This document shows, in pieces, positions 51,648 to 61,203 of a DNA stretch of 64,000 nucleotides. The stretch is from Ruminococcaceae bacterium KH2T8 (lineage in GTDB: Bacteria; Bacillota; Clostridia; Saccharofermentanales; Saccharofermentanaceae), in the NCBI GenBank assembly GCA_900111435.1, contig FOIY01000006.1, positions 1-64,000 of the forward strand. The letters are read 5' to 3'. A program made the translations under genes and the position numbers. Numbering within the stretch: position 1 is the stretch's first letter; each line of letters starts with the position of its first letter. The notes below the pieces were generated by a model that did not search any database, was not told the DNA's origin, and saw only the letters and a program-made list of their open reading frames with translations.

Positions 51648-52694
51648 TCAGTTGAGATCCTGCCTTCGGAACAGTATAAGTCCCGCTGCATTTATAATTA
51701 CTATCCACATGAAGTTAGTAAGGCAGAAGATTATGTAAAGTCCGTCCTTCCACATCCTGTAGTGGGATACTACCAGTAAAAGTGACATCAGGAATCCGCA
51801 GCCGGGATTAGCGTAAAGACTTGCTACCATTATCTTGCGGGGTATTCCTCCGATATGATTGGGATTCGGTCTTCCGAGATATATCTCTTCGTCTAAGATC
51901 TCACCGTTTTCCGTGATCACGATGATATCGCTGAAGTTTTTGATGTCGAATGAGCTATCATGTAGGATCTCGCTGTCAGGATGCAACTCGCAGTAATTAT
52001 GCAGTTTAGAACTAGAGAATTGACGTTCCGGTACCAGAAGTGCCGCCATGGTAGCACCGGCGTAACCCGAGAAGAGTATGATTATGCTCCCTGCAACGGC
52101 TATAAGTGATACGACGGGCCTTTTTGAGATAAACAGGACACAGAGTGTTAAGGACAACATGACTATGTCAACTGTAAACATATACATTGCGCAGGTTCCC
52201 AGAAGCGGGAAGAATATTGGTATCTTCCAATGTTGAATGAGCATGGCCAACGACATTGCGACCAGGCTCAGGATATTGAAAAGTGCCGTGACAGAACTTC
52301 CAAAAATCAATGACGCCAGATAGACTCTCGTCTTGGAATGCCCTGAAGCTATAAGATTACGCAAGGCACCTTCGGAGAACAGCTTTCCCATGAAGAGAAC
52401 AGTAAACAGAGGCGTCATTAAAGCAGGAATTACCAAGGTAAAGTTTAAGTATCGAATAAGATAATCTATCTTGAGATCGATATCGCTATCTAGATCGGAA
52501 TTAAGGATTCCTGCCTTCTCATAAGTCACTTCTAAAGTATCGGTCAACTGATAGTCACTTGTAAGACGATTCTTTATTTCGATCCTTTCAGTTCTGATAT
52601 TCGCAAATGATATGACGACTATAAGTGCGACGAAGATCCAAAGCTCAGCCGTTTTTACGGCTCTGAAGAAGAAACCGCTTATTATCTTTTTCAT
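51648..52694 (-). CDS. ABC-2-type permease-like membrane protein
   Basis: 348 residues with about six membrane helices and a large non-membrane loop after the first helix. The regular Gly/Ala pattern in helices (ALRNLIASGHSKTRVYLASLIFGS) matches lantibiotic-type permeases. It has AAAGGAGG eight bases before its ATG and starts one base after the preceding gene's stop codon. Likely part of the exporter or sensor complex with the ATPase at 53496. Confidence 0.7.
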   Translation of the reverse strand: MKKIISGFFFRAVKTAELWIFVALIVVISFANIRTERIEIKNRLTSDYQLTDTLEVTYEKAGILNSDLDSDIDLKIDYLIRYLNFTLVIPALMTPLFTVLFMGKLFSEGALRNLIASGHSKTRVYLASLIFGSSVTALFNILSLVAMSLAMLIQHWKIPIFFPLLGTCAMYMFTVDIVMLSLTLCVLFISKRPVVSLIAVAGSIIILFSGYAGATMAALLVPERQFSSSKLHNYCELHPDSEILHDSSFDIKNFSDIIVITENGEILDEEIYLGRPNPNHIGGIPRKIMVASLYANPGCGFLMSLLLVVSHYRMWKDGLYIIFCLTNFMWIVIINAAGLILFRRQDLN

Positions 52695-52695
52695 A

Positions 52696-53499
52696 TCAGA
52701 AGACCTCCTTTCTCTTGAAGGCGGGAACGCCTATGGCCGCACCTGCGACAAAAAGAACGATCACGGTCTTTTTGTTAATCTTAAAAACATGATCTGTTAC
52801 TTTGCCGTAGAAGGCATCTTGAGGTGTTCTGTCGCTTATGAAGATAAGTGCCTTCCTGGCATTGCCCGTGACGTACTTGGGATTCTCCTGCACCTCGTAT
52901 TCTCTGGTCTCTTCGTTATATACTTTCTCGGTGTAGGGGATATCCAGTCGATCCTTGCATGCTCCGCCGATCAGAATGAACGCATAGAACATGGCAAGGG
53001 TAAGTACCAGTGAGAAGAATCTTATGCTGAAGTAAGTGTCTGCCAGCACGAAGAGGGATGCAAAGGCTGCGGTCCATAAAACGATGAGGATAAGAGATCT
53101 TGTGTCAGGTGTATTGAAGAGCCTTGCTTTTTCTCCAATAAGATTAATGACGGTCTTTACCATAAGGATCTCAAGGGAAGATGCGATGACGGAAAATACT
53201 ACCGATACGATCCAGGAACTTAAGAAAATCCAATGCCTTTTTACTCCCACGGTGATCTTATTACGCCAGCCGCCGTCTCCTCTTTCTCTGTCTACGAGAA
53301 GGTATATGAAGATCGAGCTTATAAGGATGCCGTGGATCATGAAATCGCGCGGGTCGGTCTTGTGATCAGAAGCGAGGGACCACGACAAACATGTCCAGAG
53401 GACCATAAGACATCCCCAGACCATGGGAAGAAAGAGCAGGATCCATGTGCTCTTGCTCTTTGCCAGCCTGTATAGGATTATGTGAAGCTGACTTATCAT
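52696..53499 (-). CDS. ABC-2-type permease-like membrane protein
   Basis: 267 residues with about six membrane segments. No unique signature, but its position between the ATPase and the second permease supports a transport role. The start overlaps the ATPase stop by four bases (ATGA), and the stop is one base before the next gene. Confidence 0.7.
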   Translation of the reverse strand: MISQLHIILYRLAKSKSTWILLFLPMVWGCLMVLWTCLSWSLASDHKTDPRDFMIHGILISSIFIYLLVDRERGDGGWRNKITVGVKRHWIFLSSWIVSVVFSVIASSLEILMVKTVINLIGEKARLFNTPDTRSLILIVLWTAAFASLFVLADTYFSIRFFSLVLTLAMFYAFILIGGACKDRLDIPYTEKVYNEETREYEVQENPKYVTGNARKALIFISDRTPQDAFYGKVTDHVFKINKKTVIVLFVAGAAIGVPAFKRKEVF

Positions 53500-54413
53500 G
53501 ACTGTTCACCGCCGTTGCCCACGAGGTTCATGAAGTAAGCTTCAAGAGTCTCGTCATTCTCGATGACCTTTAATATCTCTACGTTCTCTTTGTCGGCTTC
53601 GTGTACCATGCAGGTGATGTTGATGTCGCCTAAGACGTCGATGGAACCGTCGGATGCGACCTCGTATTTAAATCTCATATTGTCCAGAACACGGCACATT
53701 GCCTTGGTGTCGCTTACCGTAAGGCGGGCTGCCTTTGTAGTCTTGCGCAGAAGGTTCTCTGCGCTTAATGTCTGAAGTATCCTGCCGTTATCTATGAAGG
53801 CGTAGTCGGTAGCGAGCCTTGAGAGTTCATCCAGGATATGACTGGAGATGAGGATCGTGGTGGATCTTTCCTTATTTATGTTGAGGAGCATCTCTCGCAT
53901 CTCGATTATTCCCTGAGGATCGAGGCCGTTTATGGGTTCATCCAGTACAAGGATATCCGGATTGCCGCACATGGCAAGGGCAACTCCCAGGCGCTGCCTC
54001 ATACCGAGGGAGAACTTGCCTGCGTGCTTCTTTCCCGTATTCTGAAGGTTCACGAGCTTTAGCAGTTCCGGGATGGTATCGTAGGAAGTAATTCCCAGAT
54101 TGATGTACTGAAGCTTTATGTTGTCATAAGCTGTCAGGTTCTTATAGAATCCCGGAGTCTCGACGAGAGCTCCCATCCTCCTTCTGACCTTGGTAATATT
54201 TCTGTCGGTGTTCTTAACTTCGCTTAAGGTATATGTGCCGGAAGTAGGAGCTTGAAGTCCCGTTATGACCCTCATGAGGGTGGTCTTGCCGGCACCGTTC
54301 TTGCCGACAAGGCCGTAGATCGAGCCCTTGGGGATCTTGAGGTCGATATCCTGAAGTACTCTTGTCTTTCCGTATCTCTTGCAAAGTGATTCTGTTTCCA
54401 GTACGTATTCCAT
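53496..54413 (-). CDS. ABC transporter ATPase
   Basis: 305 residues. Walker A GKNGAGKTT, Q loop LVETPGFY, signature FSLGMRQRLG, Walker B ILVLDEPINGLDP and H loop ISSHILDE are intact. The spacing and the C-terminal tail suggest an ABC-2 or lantibiotic-immunity type protein (BcrA-like). It is preceded by a response regulator and followed by two permeases and a kinase on the same strand. Confidence 0.9.
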   Translation of the reverse strand: MEYVLETESLCKRYGKTRVLQDIDLKIPKGSIYGLVGKNGAGKTTLMRVITGLQAPTSGTYTLSEVKNTDRNITKVRRRMGALVETPGFYKNLTAYDNIKLQYINLGITSYDTIPELLKLVNLQNTGKKHAGKFSLGMRQRLGVALAMCGNPDILVLDEPINGLDPQGIIEMREMLLNINKERSTTILISSHILDELSRLATDYAFIDNGRILQTLSAENLLRKTTKAARLTVSDTKAMCRVLDNMRFKYEVASDGSIDVLGDINITCMVHEADKENVEILKVIENDETLEAYFMNLVGNGGEQS

Positions 54414-54495
54414 AGTTTATCCTCCATGCTTCAAGGATACAGGAAGGCATGTTACGGGTTAAGTTAAGAAACAGGTAAGATTGGTCAGTATAGTG

Positions 54496-55161
54496 TTAAG
54501 AAGCTATCTTAAAGCCTATGCCCCAGACGGCTTCGATACAGTCAGTGCCGCCCGCGTTCTTTATCTTACGTCGTATATTACTGATGTGAACTTTGAGGGA
54601 TCCCTCGTCTATGCAGTCGGGAGTATCGCTGCTGATCATATCGAGAAGTTCGGACTTTGATACAACGCGTCCCTGATTGGTCATGAGCATCTTAAGGATC
54701 GCGAACTCGGTCCTTGTAAGGTGAAAGTCGGTACCCGCGACGGACGTCGAATGCTTATCGGTATCGAGCGTGATGCCTGCAACGGTCAGTACGTTGCTGA
54801 GTCTCTTCTTCGAAGAATTCCTGAGGGCCGATTTTACTCTGGCCTTGAGCTCACGAAGCTCGAAAGGCTTCGTTATGTAGTCGACACATCCCTGATCGAG
54901 CAGGGAGATCTTGTCGTCTGTGGTGGATCTGGCACTGACTGCGATGACGGGAGTTCCGTCCGTAACATGTGTAAGGAGCTCTTCGCCGTTCATTCCGGGG
55001 AGCATAAGATCCATAAGGATCAGGTCGGGATCTTTGCTGAGGAGCATCCTGCCTTCCGTGCCCGAATATGCGCGAAAGACTTCGTATCCTTCCTTTATGA
55101 GTTCGCGGGTCAGGATATCTCCGATATCCGCGTCGTCTTCAATAATAAGTATCTTAGTCAT
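54496..55161 (-). CDS. OmpR-family response regulator
   Basis: 221 residues. Receiver domain with IIEDDAD, phosphoacceptor Asp51 in LILMDLMLPGMNG, and Lys in YITKPF. The C-terminal winged helix contains LTRTEFAILKMLMTNQGRVVSKSELLDMI and the VHISNIRRKI recognition region. The kinase partner at 50745 is the last gene of the same strand set. A TTGACT lies 17 bases before a TAATAT just upstream of the ATG. Confidence 0.92.
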   Translation of the reverse strand: MTKILIIEDDADIGDILTRELIKEGYEVFRAYSGTEGRMLLSKDPDLILMDLMLPGMNGEELLTHVTDGTPVIAVSARSTTDDKISLLDQGCVDYITKPFELRELKARVKSALRNSSKKRLSNVLTVAGITLDTDKHSTSVAGTDFHLTRTEFAILKMLMTNQGRVVSKSELLDMISSDTPDCIDEGSLKVHISNIRRKIKNAGGTDCIEAVWGIGFKIAS

Positions 55162-55276
55162 GAGATTATATTATTTGTCTTTGATTTGTAAGTCAAACTA
55201 CCTTTATTATTGGTATACTTAGGTTGGAACAATAGGGACAAAGGGATCATTTTCAGAAGATAGGGAGAGGACGAAG

Positions 55277-58200
55277 ATGATACAGCATTATAATGCATTT
55301 ATTTCTTACAGGCATGCGCCGCTCGATATGAAGATCGCAGAGCATGTCCAGAAGACGCTTGAGCGATTCCATATTCCGGATAAGATCAGGAAATCCACAG
55401 GCAAGAAAAGGATAGAGCGAATATTCAGAGATAAGGATGAGCTTCCTACGACGAGCGATCTGTCGGAGACGATCTATCAGGCGCTTACCGAGGCTGAATA
55501 TCTCATAGTTATCTGTTCGGAAAATACAAAGGAATCAATGTGGGTTACCAGAGAGATAGAGTTCTTCCTGAGCAAGCATCCGCGTGATAAGGTGCTTACC
55601 GTCCTTGCAAGCGGTGAGCCTGACGATGTTATCCCCGATATCTTGAAGAGCGAGGAGAGGGAGATCGTCGGCGATGACGGTATGACTCATAAGATCAGAG
55701 TAGCTTTGGAACCGCTGTCGTGCGACTACAGGCTTTCGAGAAGAAAAGCGGATAAAGAGGAGCTTCCGAGACTTGCGGCGGCTTTGATCGGATGTTCTTA
55801 CGATGAGCTCATGAACAGGAGAAGGGCATACAGGATCAGAAGGATGAGCCTTATCTTTGCTCTGTTTGCTTCCATTGCGATCGCTTTCGGAATATATATG
55901 GTCAACGTTAACATGAAGATCACTGCCAGCCTTCAGGAGGCAATGAGACAGAGGTCTATATATCTCGCTAATGAGTCGCTCCGACTGAACAATGAAGGCG
56001 AAAGGATCGAGGCGCTCCACGTCGCATTGGCATCTCTTCCCGAAGATCCGAACGGACCGATAACACCCCAGAGTATCCGCGCGATAACGGATGCTTCGCT
56101 TGCATACAGAACATCGACAACGGTAACAGTCGAACCTACATGGAACTATTACATGCCTTATATGATCAATGATTATGTTGTAAGTCCCGAAGGTGATTAT
56201 CTTGCAGTTCGTGATTATTCCGGTTACATCCAGGTTTGGGACACTAAGACGCATGAACTTAAAATGGCAGACTATTTCCAGGAAACAATGCAGCATGATA
56301 TCACATTTCTTCCCAATGGTCTTTTGTTGTTGATAGATTCAAAAACCGCCAGAGCATTTGATGTTACTACCGGCGATTTGGAATGGGAGTATTCTCCGGC
56401 GGGGGTCACTTGGAGATATAATCATCCCGGAGTGCTGGACAATGAACATATCGGACTTTTGGCAACGAGCGGAAAACTTTATTGTATTGATATATCAAGC
56501 GGTGACGAAGACGGTGAATACAGCCTTCCTCAGTATATCAACGGCGTTGAGCTGTCGTACAGAGATTTTTGTCTGGATCAGGATTCAAGGAAATTAGCTT
56601 TCCTTGCCTGTGATCTGTACAGCGTTGATGTATATTCGAATATTGTCGGCGTATTGAATCTTGATTCCGGAGATTTCCAGACCGCAGAGTGTCAGGAAGT
56701 GGTGTTAAGTGATCTTTGCTGGCTCGAGAACGGATATCTGGTTGCCAGCGCATTTGATGATTATTCTCACAGTGTCATTGCCGACACGGCAGAACTCAGA
56801 AGTTATAACAACTGTTTTGTTAAAGCGTATGATGTATCGAATATGACGAATGTCTGGACATCTGAGTTCAGTTATCTCGGCGGTACGGAAGATCTTAAGA
56901 TGTACGATCTGGGTTCGGCGAACGGATTGTGTTGCGTCGGAGGCGCTGCCTGCTATATCTTTGATTACGCTACAGGCGAGACGCTCGGCAGCTATACACT
57001 TGATTCAGCAATAATCGATGTTACGGACAGAGACAGAGACGGCAATCCGATGCTGATCACACGTGACGGATGCATGGCATTTCCAAATCTGACGGGAAAC
57101 GGAGGCATATCGATCTATAAGAGATTTGTTGATAATCTTTCATATGCGATCGTAAATAACGGTGTTTTTGTCTGCTCGATAGATGGTATGAAGGTCATAT
57201 ATTACGATACTTATATCAGTGATACGGAGCTCGAAGAAACAGAAGACTGCCCTGTTATTTCATGGGCGAACGATTATGTTATCGGTGATGAGATCATAGC
57301 CGTAAACTATTATGATAATGAGACCGCGTCATGTCATCTGGCAATAATCGATCCCGAGAGTAACGAAGTGATCGGAGAGACAGATCTCAGCGCATATTCG
57401 GATTATGGTTCTACGATCAGGACTGTCGGAATAGTTGGAGAAGATGTCATTCTTTCCGCTAACGGAGTGTACGGAACAAGTTTGATCCGGATCGACAGTT
57501 CTAATATGAGGGGAGATGTCATTGAGCTTTCGGAAGGATACGTTACGTGTAATGAAAAAGCTCTCCTGAACGACGGTAAGATCTGTCTTTATAGTAAGGA
57601 TGATACAGGCAACTGGTCAGTAGTCGTGTATGATGCCGAGTCCGAAGATACGGAGCAGATAGATATCAATATCGCTTCCCAAATTGAACCCATGCTTCCG
57701 GCAGTATACTTCTCTGCACTGGACAAGGTATATATCGGGTTTGATGACAGACAGGGATTGGTGGACCTTGATTCAGAGCATTATGTGCAGATTGATGTGC
57801 CTCGCGATTGGGGACAGACCGAGCTGGTCGATTCGACAGGTGATAATATTGTCCTCGTAAGCGATTCGCAGATCGTTCTTGTAGATGAAGACGGTGCGGT
57901 AGTGACATCGATGTATACATACGGAAAGACACCGATGGGTATCGACACGTTCGTTATAGATGATGTTGAGCAGATACTTGTTATCTATAGTGACGGAGCG
58001 CTTTACAGATATTCCGCAGAAGATCTGACAAGCCTCGGAGTTGTAGATACGGATATAGTCACGAACTATCTCGCGGTATCTTTCAAGTTTGAATATGACG
58101 AAGAGAATAATTGTATTTATGTTATGGGTGCGACTTCGACGAGCGTTATCGATACCACATCCTGGTACGAGATAGCATTCATCGAAAATTCATTGGGTCA

Positions 58201-58369
58201 CCACCACGGTACTGACAGATTCTTTGTAATGTACGATGATCCCGAGTCAGGAGAAGCTTATATCGGATGTTTCAGACACTACACCGTACAGGAGCTGATA
58301 GATAAGGCGTACGAAGCTTTGGGCGACAGTGAACTCCCTGAATATGTAAGAGCCGAATACGGTATCTGA
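55277..58369 (+). CDS. TIR-transmembrane-beta-propeller protein
   Basis: 1030 residues. Residues 1-~160 are a TIR-type domain starting HYNAFISYRHAPLD; Trp89 and Glu93 (SMWVTREIEFF) fit the NADase glutamate position of catalytic TIRs. A membrane helix lies at about 190-210 (RRMSLIFALFASIAIAFGIYM). The next segment, about 215-255, has an ANESLRLNNEGERIEALHVALASLP signature seen next to propellers in Gram-positive membrane receptors. From about 270 to the end come repeated beta-strands, with LDSGDF, DYATGETLGSY and similar motifs, suggesting one or more eight-bladed or irregular propellers outside the cell. Function is probably signalling or defence, but this is unproven. The promoter region shares the intergenic space with the response regulator. 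Confidence 0.83.
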   Translation: MIQHYNAFISYRHAPLDMKIAEHVQKTLERFHIPDKIRKSTGKKRIERIFRDKDELPTTSDLSETIYQALTEAEYLIVICSENTKESMWVTREIEFFLSKHPRDKVLTVLASGEPDDVIPDILKSEEREIVGDDGMTHKIRVALEPLSCDYRLSRRKADKEELPRLAAALIGCSYDELMNRRRAYRIRRMSLIFALFASIAIAFGIYMVNVNMKITASLQEAMRQRSIYLANESLRLNNEGERIEALHVALASLPEDPNGPITPQSIRAITDASLAYRTSTTVTVEPTWNYYMPYMINDYVVSPEGDYLAVRDYSGYIQVWDTKTHELKMADYFQETMQHDITFLPNGLLLLIDSKTARAFDVTTGDLEWEYSPAGVTWRYNHPGVLDNEHIGLLATSGKLYCIDISSGDEDGEYSLPQYINGVELSYRDFCLDQDSRKLAFLACDLYSVDVYSNIVGVLNLDSGDFQTAECQEVVLSDLCWLENGYLVASAFDDYSHSVIADTAELRSYNNCFVKAYDVSNMTNVWTSEFSYLGGTEDLKMYDLGSANGLCCVGGAACYIFDYATGETLGSYTLDSAIIDVTDRDRDGNPMLITRDGCMAFPNLTGNGGISIYKRFVDNLSYAIVNNGVFVCSIDGMKVIYYDTYISDTELEETEDCPVISWANDYVIGDEIIAVNYYDNETASCHLAIIDPESNEVIGETDLSAYSDYGSTIRTVGIVGEDVILSANGVYGTSLIRIDSSNMRGDVIELSEGYVTCNEKALLNDGKICLYSKDDTGNWSVVVYDAESEDTEQIDINIASQIEPMLPAVYFSALDKVYIGFDDRQGLVDLDSEHYVQIDVPRDWGQTELVDSTGDNIVLVSDSQIVLVDEDGAVVTSMYTYGKTPMGIDTFVIDDVEQILVIYSDGALYRYSAEDLTSLGVVDTDIVTNYLAVSFKFEYDEENNCIYVMGATSTSVIDTTSWYEIAFIENSLGHHHGTDRFFVMYDDPESGEAYIGCFRHYTVQELIDKAYEALGDSELPEYVRAEYGI

Positions 58370-58379
58370 TAAGAAATTA

Positions 58380-58416
58380 AAAACGAGATGCTCGATATCG
58401 GGCATCTCGTTCTTTT
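58380..58416. terminator. Bidirectional terminator between TIR and DHH genes
   Basis: AACGAGATGC and GCATCTCGTT arms enclose a nine-base loop. T-rich sequence follows on both strands, so both converging transcripts can end here. Confidence 0.85.
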
Positions 58417-58417
58417 A

Positions 58418-59917
58418 TTATCTGAATGTCTTCTTAGCCGGTTTGTATAACCTTTCGAATAACTCTCCGCTTATGACGTAGATATCGTGAGGATCATCTT
58501 CGCGGACTGCGATGTAGTCACCGGGCTTTCCGGAATAGTACTTGTCATCGTCCCAGGCGGTAAAGAGCTTAACGTATTCCTTTTCCTTGAGAGGTCTCGC
58601 GAAGATCTTTGTTCTTCCGATACCTACGACTGCGTTAGCATACTCGATAACGGTCTTCTTTTCCTTGGTAAGGATATTCTTGATCGTGGGTGAGTATTCG
58701 AAAGTCCTGCTGTATTCTCTTCCGAAGTCAAGATAGCTGGTTCGAAGCTTGGCTTCCTTGATAGGATAGATCTCTCCTTCGATACCGATCATGAGATAAT
58801 CATCGGCCTCGATGACGATATCGATATCACCTTCGAGGGTTCTGATCTCAACGGGAGTATTGATGGGGAAGATCTTCGTGAGCTTGACCGCGCCGACTTC
58901 CTGAGGGATCTTCTCGAACTTATCCATACCGATCTTGCTGAGAGTAGTGTTCTTTGCATAGATGATCTGATATCTGTCGAAATATTCGGAGATCTTCTTG
59001 GAGATATATTCCTGAATATCCTCTTTTACCTTTTCGGGGAAGATAATGCCGCCGGCCTTGAACATGTGGCCTCCGCCTCCGCCTATGCCGTCGGAGATAA
59101 ATGTAGCGATCTCATTGGCCTGAGCTTCCTTGCTGCAGCTCCTGACGGAGAACTTGATCTCCAGAGGGCTCCTGTAATAAGCGATACAGATATTTACCTT
59201 TTCTGCTTCGAGTGCAAAGTCGCTTATGACACCGAGGATGGTAGGATCGCATTCTTCTGCCTCGATCAGCATGCACTTATTCTTTTCGTAATAGTTATAA
59301 CCGAGGATCGCCTTGCCTGTTATCTTGAGTTCATCGAGAGAGATGTTCGAGTTGCTCATCTCGCGGATAAGGTCTGTATCGGTCACGAGTGCATCGATCA
59401 GGTCGCGGTCCAGCGGGTGATTGATCTCGGTGAGTTTGTTGGTGTCAGTGTAAAGACCATAGTAAAGAGCAGTAGCGACCTCTGTATTCTCGTTTACGTC
59501 TATGCCTTCCGTTCTCATCATATCCCAGATCAAAGTAGCGCAGCTCCCGAGGTTGCTCCTTATCTCCGTGAGCTCGGGAGTGTTTCCGGACTTCTGGTGA
59601 TGGTCGATAACGGCGATCGTTGTTGCTTCGGTGTCAGTCACGTTCGACTGACCGTACTGACAGTCGACGGTGACGAGAAGATCCGGCGTTGTTGTTAATT
59701 CGGGATCGTATTCGACCGGGATGTTGAGCCTTTCGATCATCATGAGGAGATTGTATTTGGTCAACTTCCTCGTGCCGCGATAGATAAACCTTGCTTCCTT
59801 GCCATTCTTTTGAAAGTAATACCAGAGCGCAAATCCGGATGAAAGTGCGTCTGCATCAGGATTATCATGGCATTGGATGACGATGTTGTCGAAATTAAGA
59901 AGCTCATTAAGTCTCAT
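58418..59917 (-). CDS. DHH-family phosphoesterase with extra C-terminal domain
   Basis: 499 residues, longer than the usual 310-340 residue NrnA-type protein. N-terminal DHH domain: CHDNPDADALSSG, VTVDCQYGQ and VIDHHQKSG. DHHA1 domain: ISDGIGGGGGHMFKAGGIIF. These metal and substrate motifs are intact, so it should cleave an oligonucleotide or cyclic dinucleotide such as pApA or pGpG. The final ~165 residues are an extra domain without recognised motifs, ending in IYVISGELFERLY. It is the only gene between the TIR gene and the GT2 gene on this strand. Confidence 0.85.
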   Translation of the reverse strand: MRLNELLNFDNIVIQCHDNPDADALSSGFALWYYFQKNGKEARFIYRGTRKLTKYNLLMMIERLNIPVEYDPELTTTPDLLVTVDCQYGQSNVTDTEATTIAVIDHHQKSGNTPELTEIRSNLGSCATLIWDMMRTEGIDVNENTEVATALYYGLYTDTNKLTEINHPLDRDLIDALVTDTDLIREMSNSNISLDELKITGKAILGYNYYEKNKCMLIEAEECDPTILGVISDFALEAEKVNICIAYYRSPLEIKFSVRSCSKEAQANEIATFISDGIGGGGGHMFKAGGIIFPEKVKEDIQEYISKKISEYFDRYQIIYAKNTTLSKIGMDKFEKIPQEVGAVKLTKIFPINTPVEIRTLEGDIDIVIEADDYLMIGIEGEIYPIKEAKLRTSYLDFGREYSRTFEYSPTIKNILTKEKKTVIEYANAVVGIGRTKIFARPLKEKEYVKLFTAWDDDKYYSGKPGDYIAVREDDPHDIYVISGELFERLYKPAKKTFR

Positions 59918-59975
59918 GTCCTGGTCCTCCGGGATGTATTTCTAAATTAGATTTTATCATTGTAAGACGCGGTTG

Positions 59976-59981
59976 TATAAT
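59976..59981 (+). promoter_or_regulatory. Possible -10 of the small membrane protein gene at 60000
   Basis: TATAAT about 20 bases before the start codon. No good -35 is visible. Confidence 0.4.
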
Positions 59982-59999
59982 CTTAATCGGAGGGATGTT

Positions 60000-60314
60000 A
60001 TGAAGAGATTCTTTACTATCGTGGGACAGTTCGCCGTCTGGTTCCTTTTCTGGTTCTTTATAAAGTACTGGTATCTGGCAGCATTGTCGGCTGTTTTCCT
60101 GATACTGGGTATATTCTTTAATCCATGCCTGTGGATCGGCATTATCCTTTCCGCGATCACTGCCGTTTTTGCGATGATAAGGACATTCGTAAAACTGATA
60201 GAGCTCGGAATATTCTCGGCTGCGATGGCGGGAGCCGGAGCCGTGTCGGCCAAGATGAATGCTTATAACGATAAGGTAAACTCATATAATAACAACAGAC
60301 CGAGGTCACTTTGA
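60000..60314 (+). CDS. Small multi-pass membrane protein
   Basis: 104 residues from the ATG at 60000, with GGAGGG nine bases before. Three hydrophobic segments (IVGQFAVWFLFWFFI; LAALSAVFLILGIFFN; IILSAITAVFAMI) are followed by a short Asn/Lys-rich tail. No family is recognised. Next to a GT2 gene, but 55 bases apart. Confidence 0.65.
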   Translation: MKRFFTIVGQFAVWFLFWFFIKYWYLAALSAVFLILGIFFNPCLWIGIILSAITAVFAMIRTFVKLIELGIFSAAMAGAGAVSAKMNAYNDKVNSYNNNRPRSL

Positions 60315-60369
60315 CTATGTTAATGTGGTACTATCTTTTTAGAAACAAGCTCGATAGGATGGTCATTAT

Positions 60370-61146
60370 ATGAACAAGCTCTCTGTGGTCATTCCCACAT
60401 ATAATGAAAAAGATAACATCAACACCCTTGTAAAGAGGATCGACGATGCTCTTAAGGATGTTGATCATGAAATATTTTTCGTAGATGACTCTACTGATGA
60501 AACACCTTCCGTTCTGGAAGCAGTGTCCCAAGAGAAACCGCATGTCAACTATATCCACCGTGAAGGTGAGAAGGGACTGGCTACTGCCGTGCTCCTGGGC
60601 TTTAAGTCGGCGCACGGTGATTATCTTGCCTGCATGGACGCTGACCTTCAGCACCCGCCGGAGATCCTTCTCCCGATGTATGTTACACTCGAGAACGGAG
60701 CGGACATGTGTATCCCGTCAAGACTTATCCCCGGCGGAAGCGACGGCGGACTTAACTGGTACAGAAAGCTGATATCGGGTACCGCGAGGAATATTGGAAA
60801 GATAATGTTGCCCTGTCTTCGAAAGGTATCGGATCCTACCAGCGGACTTTTTATGTTCAGGCGCGAGATCATCGAGAATGCGGATATGAGACCTATCGGC
60901 TGGAAGATAATGATCGAGGTCTTGGCGACGGCGAGATTAAGCAAGATCACTGAGATCCCGTATACATTTGCCGAGAGGCATAGCGGAGAGTCCAAGATCG
61001 ACAGTCAGGTCACGTTTCAGTATCTTAAGCAATGTGTAGATCTTCGAAAGAGATACGTTAAGGATAACAAGATCGAAGTAACAAAGTGGACTTCGCAGGA
61101 GACGGAAGATAAGGTAAGGATCTTCCTTGACAGTATAGGTAAATGA
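60370..61146 (+). CDS. GT2 glycosyltransferase, DPM1-like
   Basis: 258 residues. The GT-A start SVVIPTYNEKDNI, the nucleotide-binding VDDSTDET, the DAD metal motif in ACMDADLQHPPE, and the late SDPTSGLFMFRREI with RHSGESKI are typical of dolichol- or polyprenyl-phosphate mannosyl/glucosyltransferases. There is no C-terminal membrane region, so it resembles DPM1-type soluble enzymes. It probably loads a sugar on a polyprenyl carrier for GT-C enzymes such as the products at 9876 or 44977 (inference). Confidence 0.9.
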   Translation: MNKLSVVIPTYNEKDNINTLVKRIDDALKDVDHEIFFVDDSTDETPSVLEAVSQEKPHVNYIHREGEKGLATAVLLGFKSAHGDYLACMDADLQHPPEILLPMYVTLENGADMCIPSRLIPGGSDGGLNWYRKLISGTARNIGKIMLPCLRKVSDPTSGLFMFRREIIENADMRPIGWKIMIEVLATARLSKITEIPYTFAERHSGESKIDSQVTFQYLKQCVDLRKRYVKDNKIEVTKWTSQETEDKVRIFLDSIGK

Positions 61147-61147
61147 T

Positions 61148-61184
61148 AAAAGACCCTCGATGAGATAAAGCATCGAGGGTCTTT
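61148..61184. terminator. Rho-independent terminator after the GT2 gene
   Basis: AAAAGACCCTCGATG pairs with CATCGAGGGTCTTTT around an eight-base loop. T residues follow on both strands, so it can also serve the converging CPBP gene. Confidence 0.88.
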
Positions 61185-61203
61185 TGTTATGGGCCTCAAA
61201 GTA

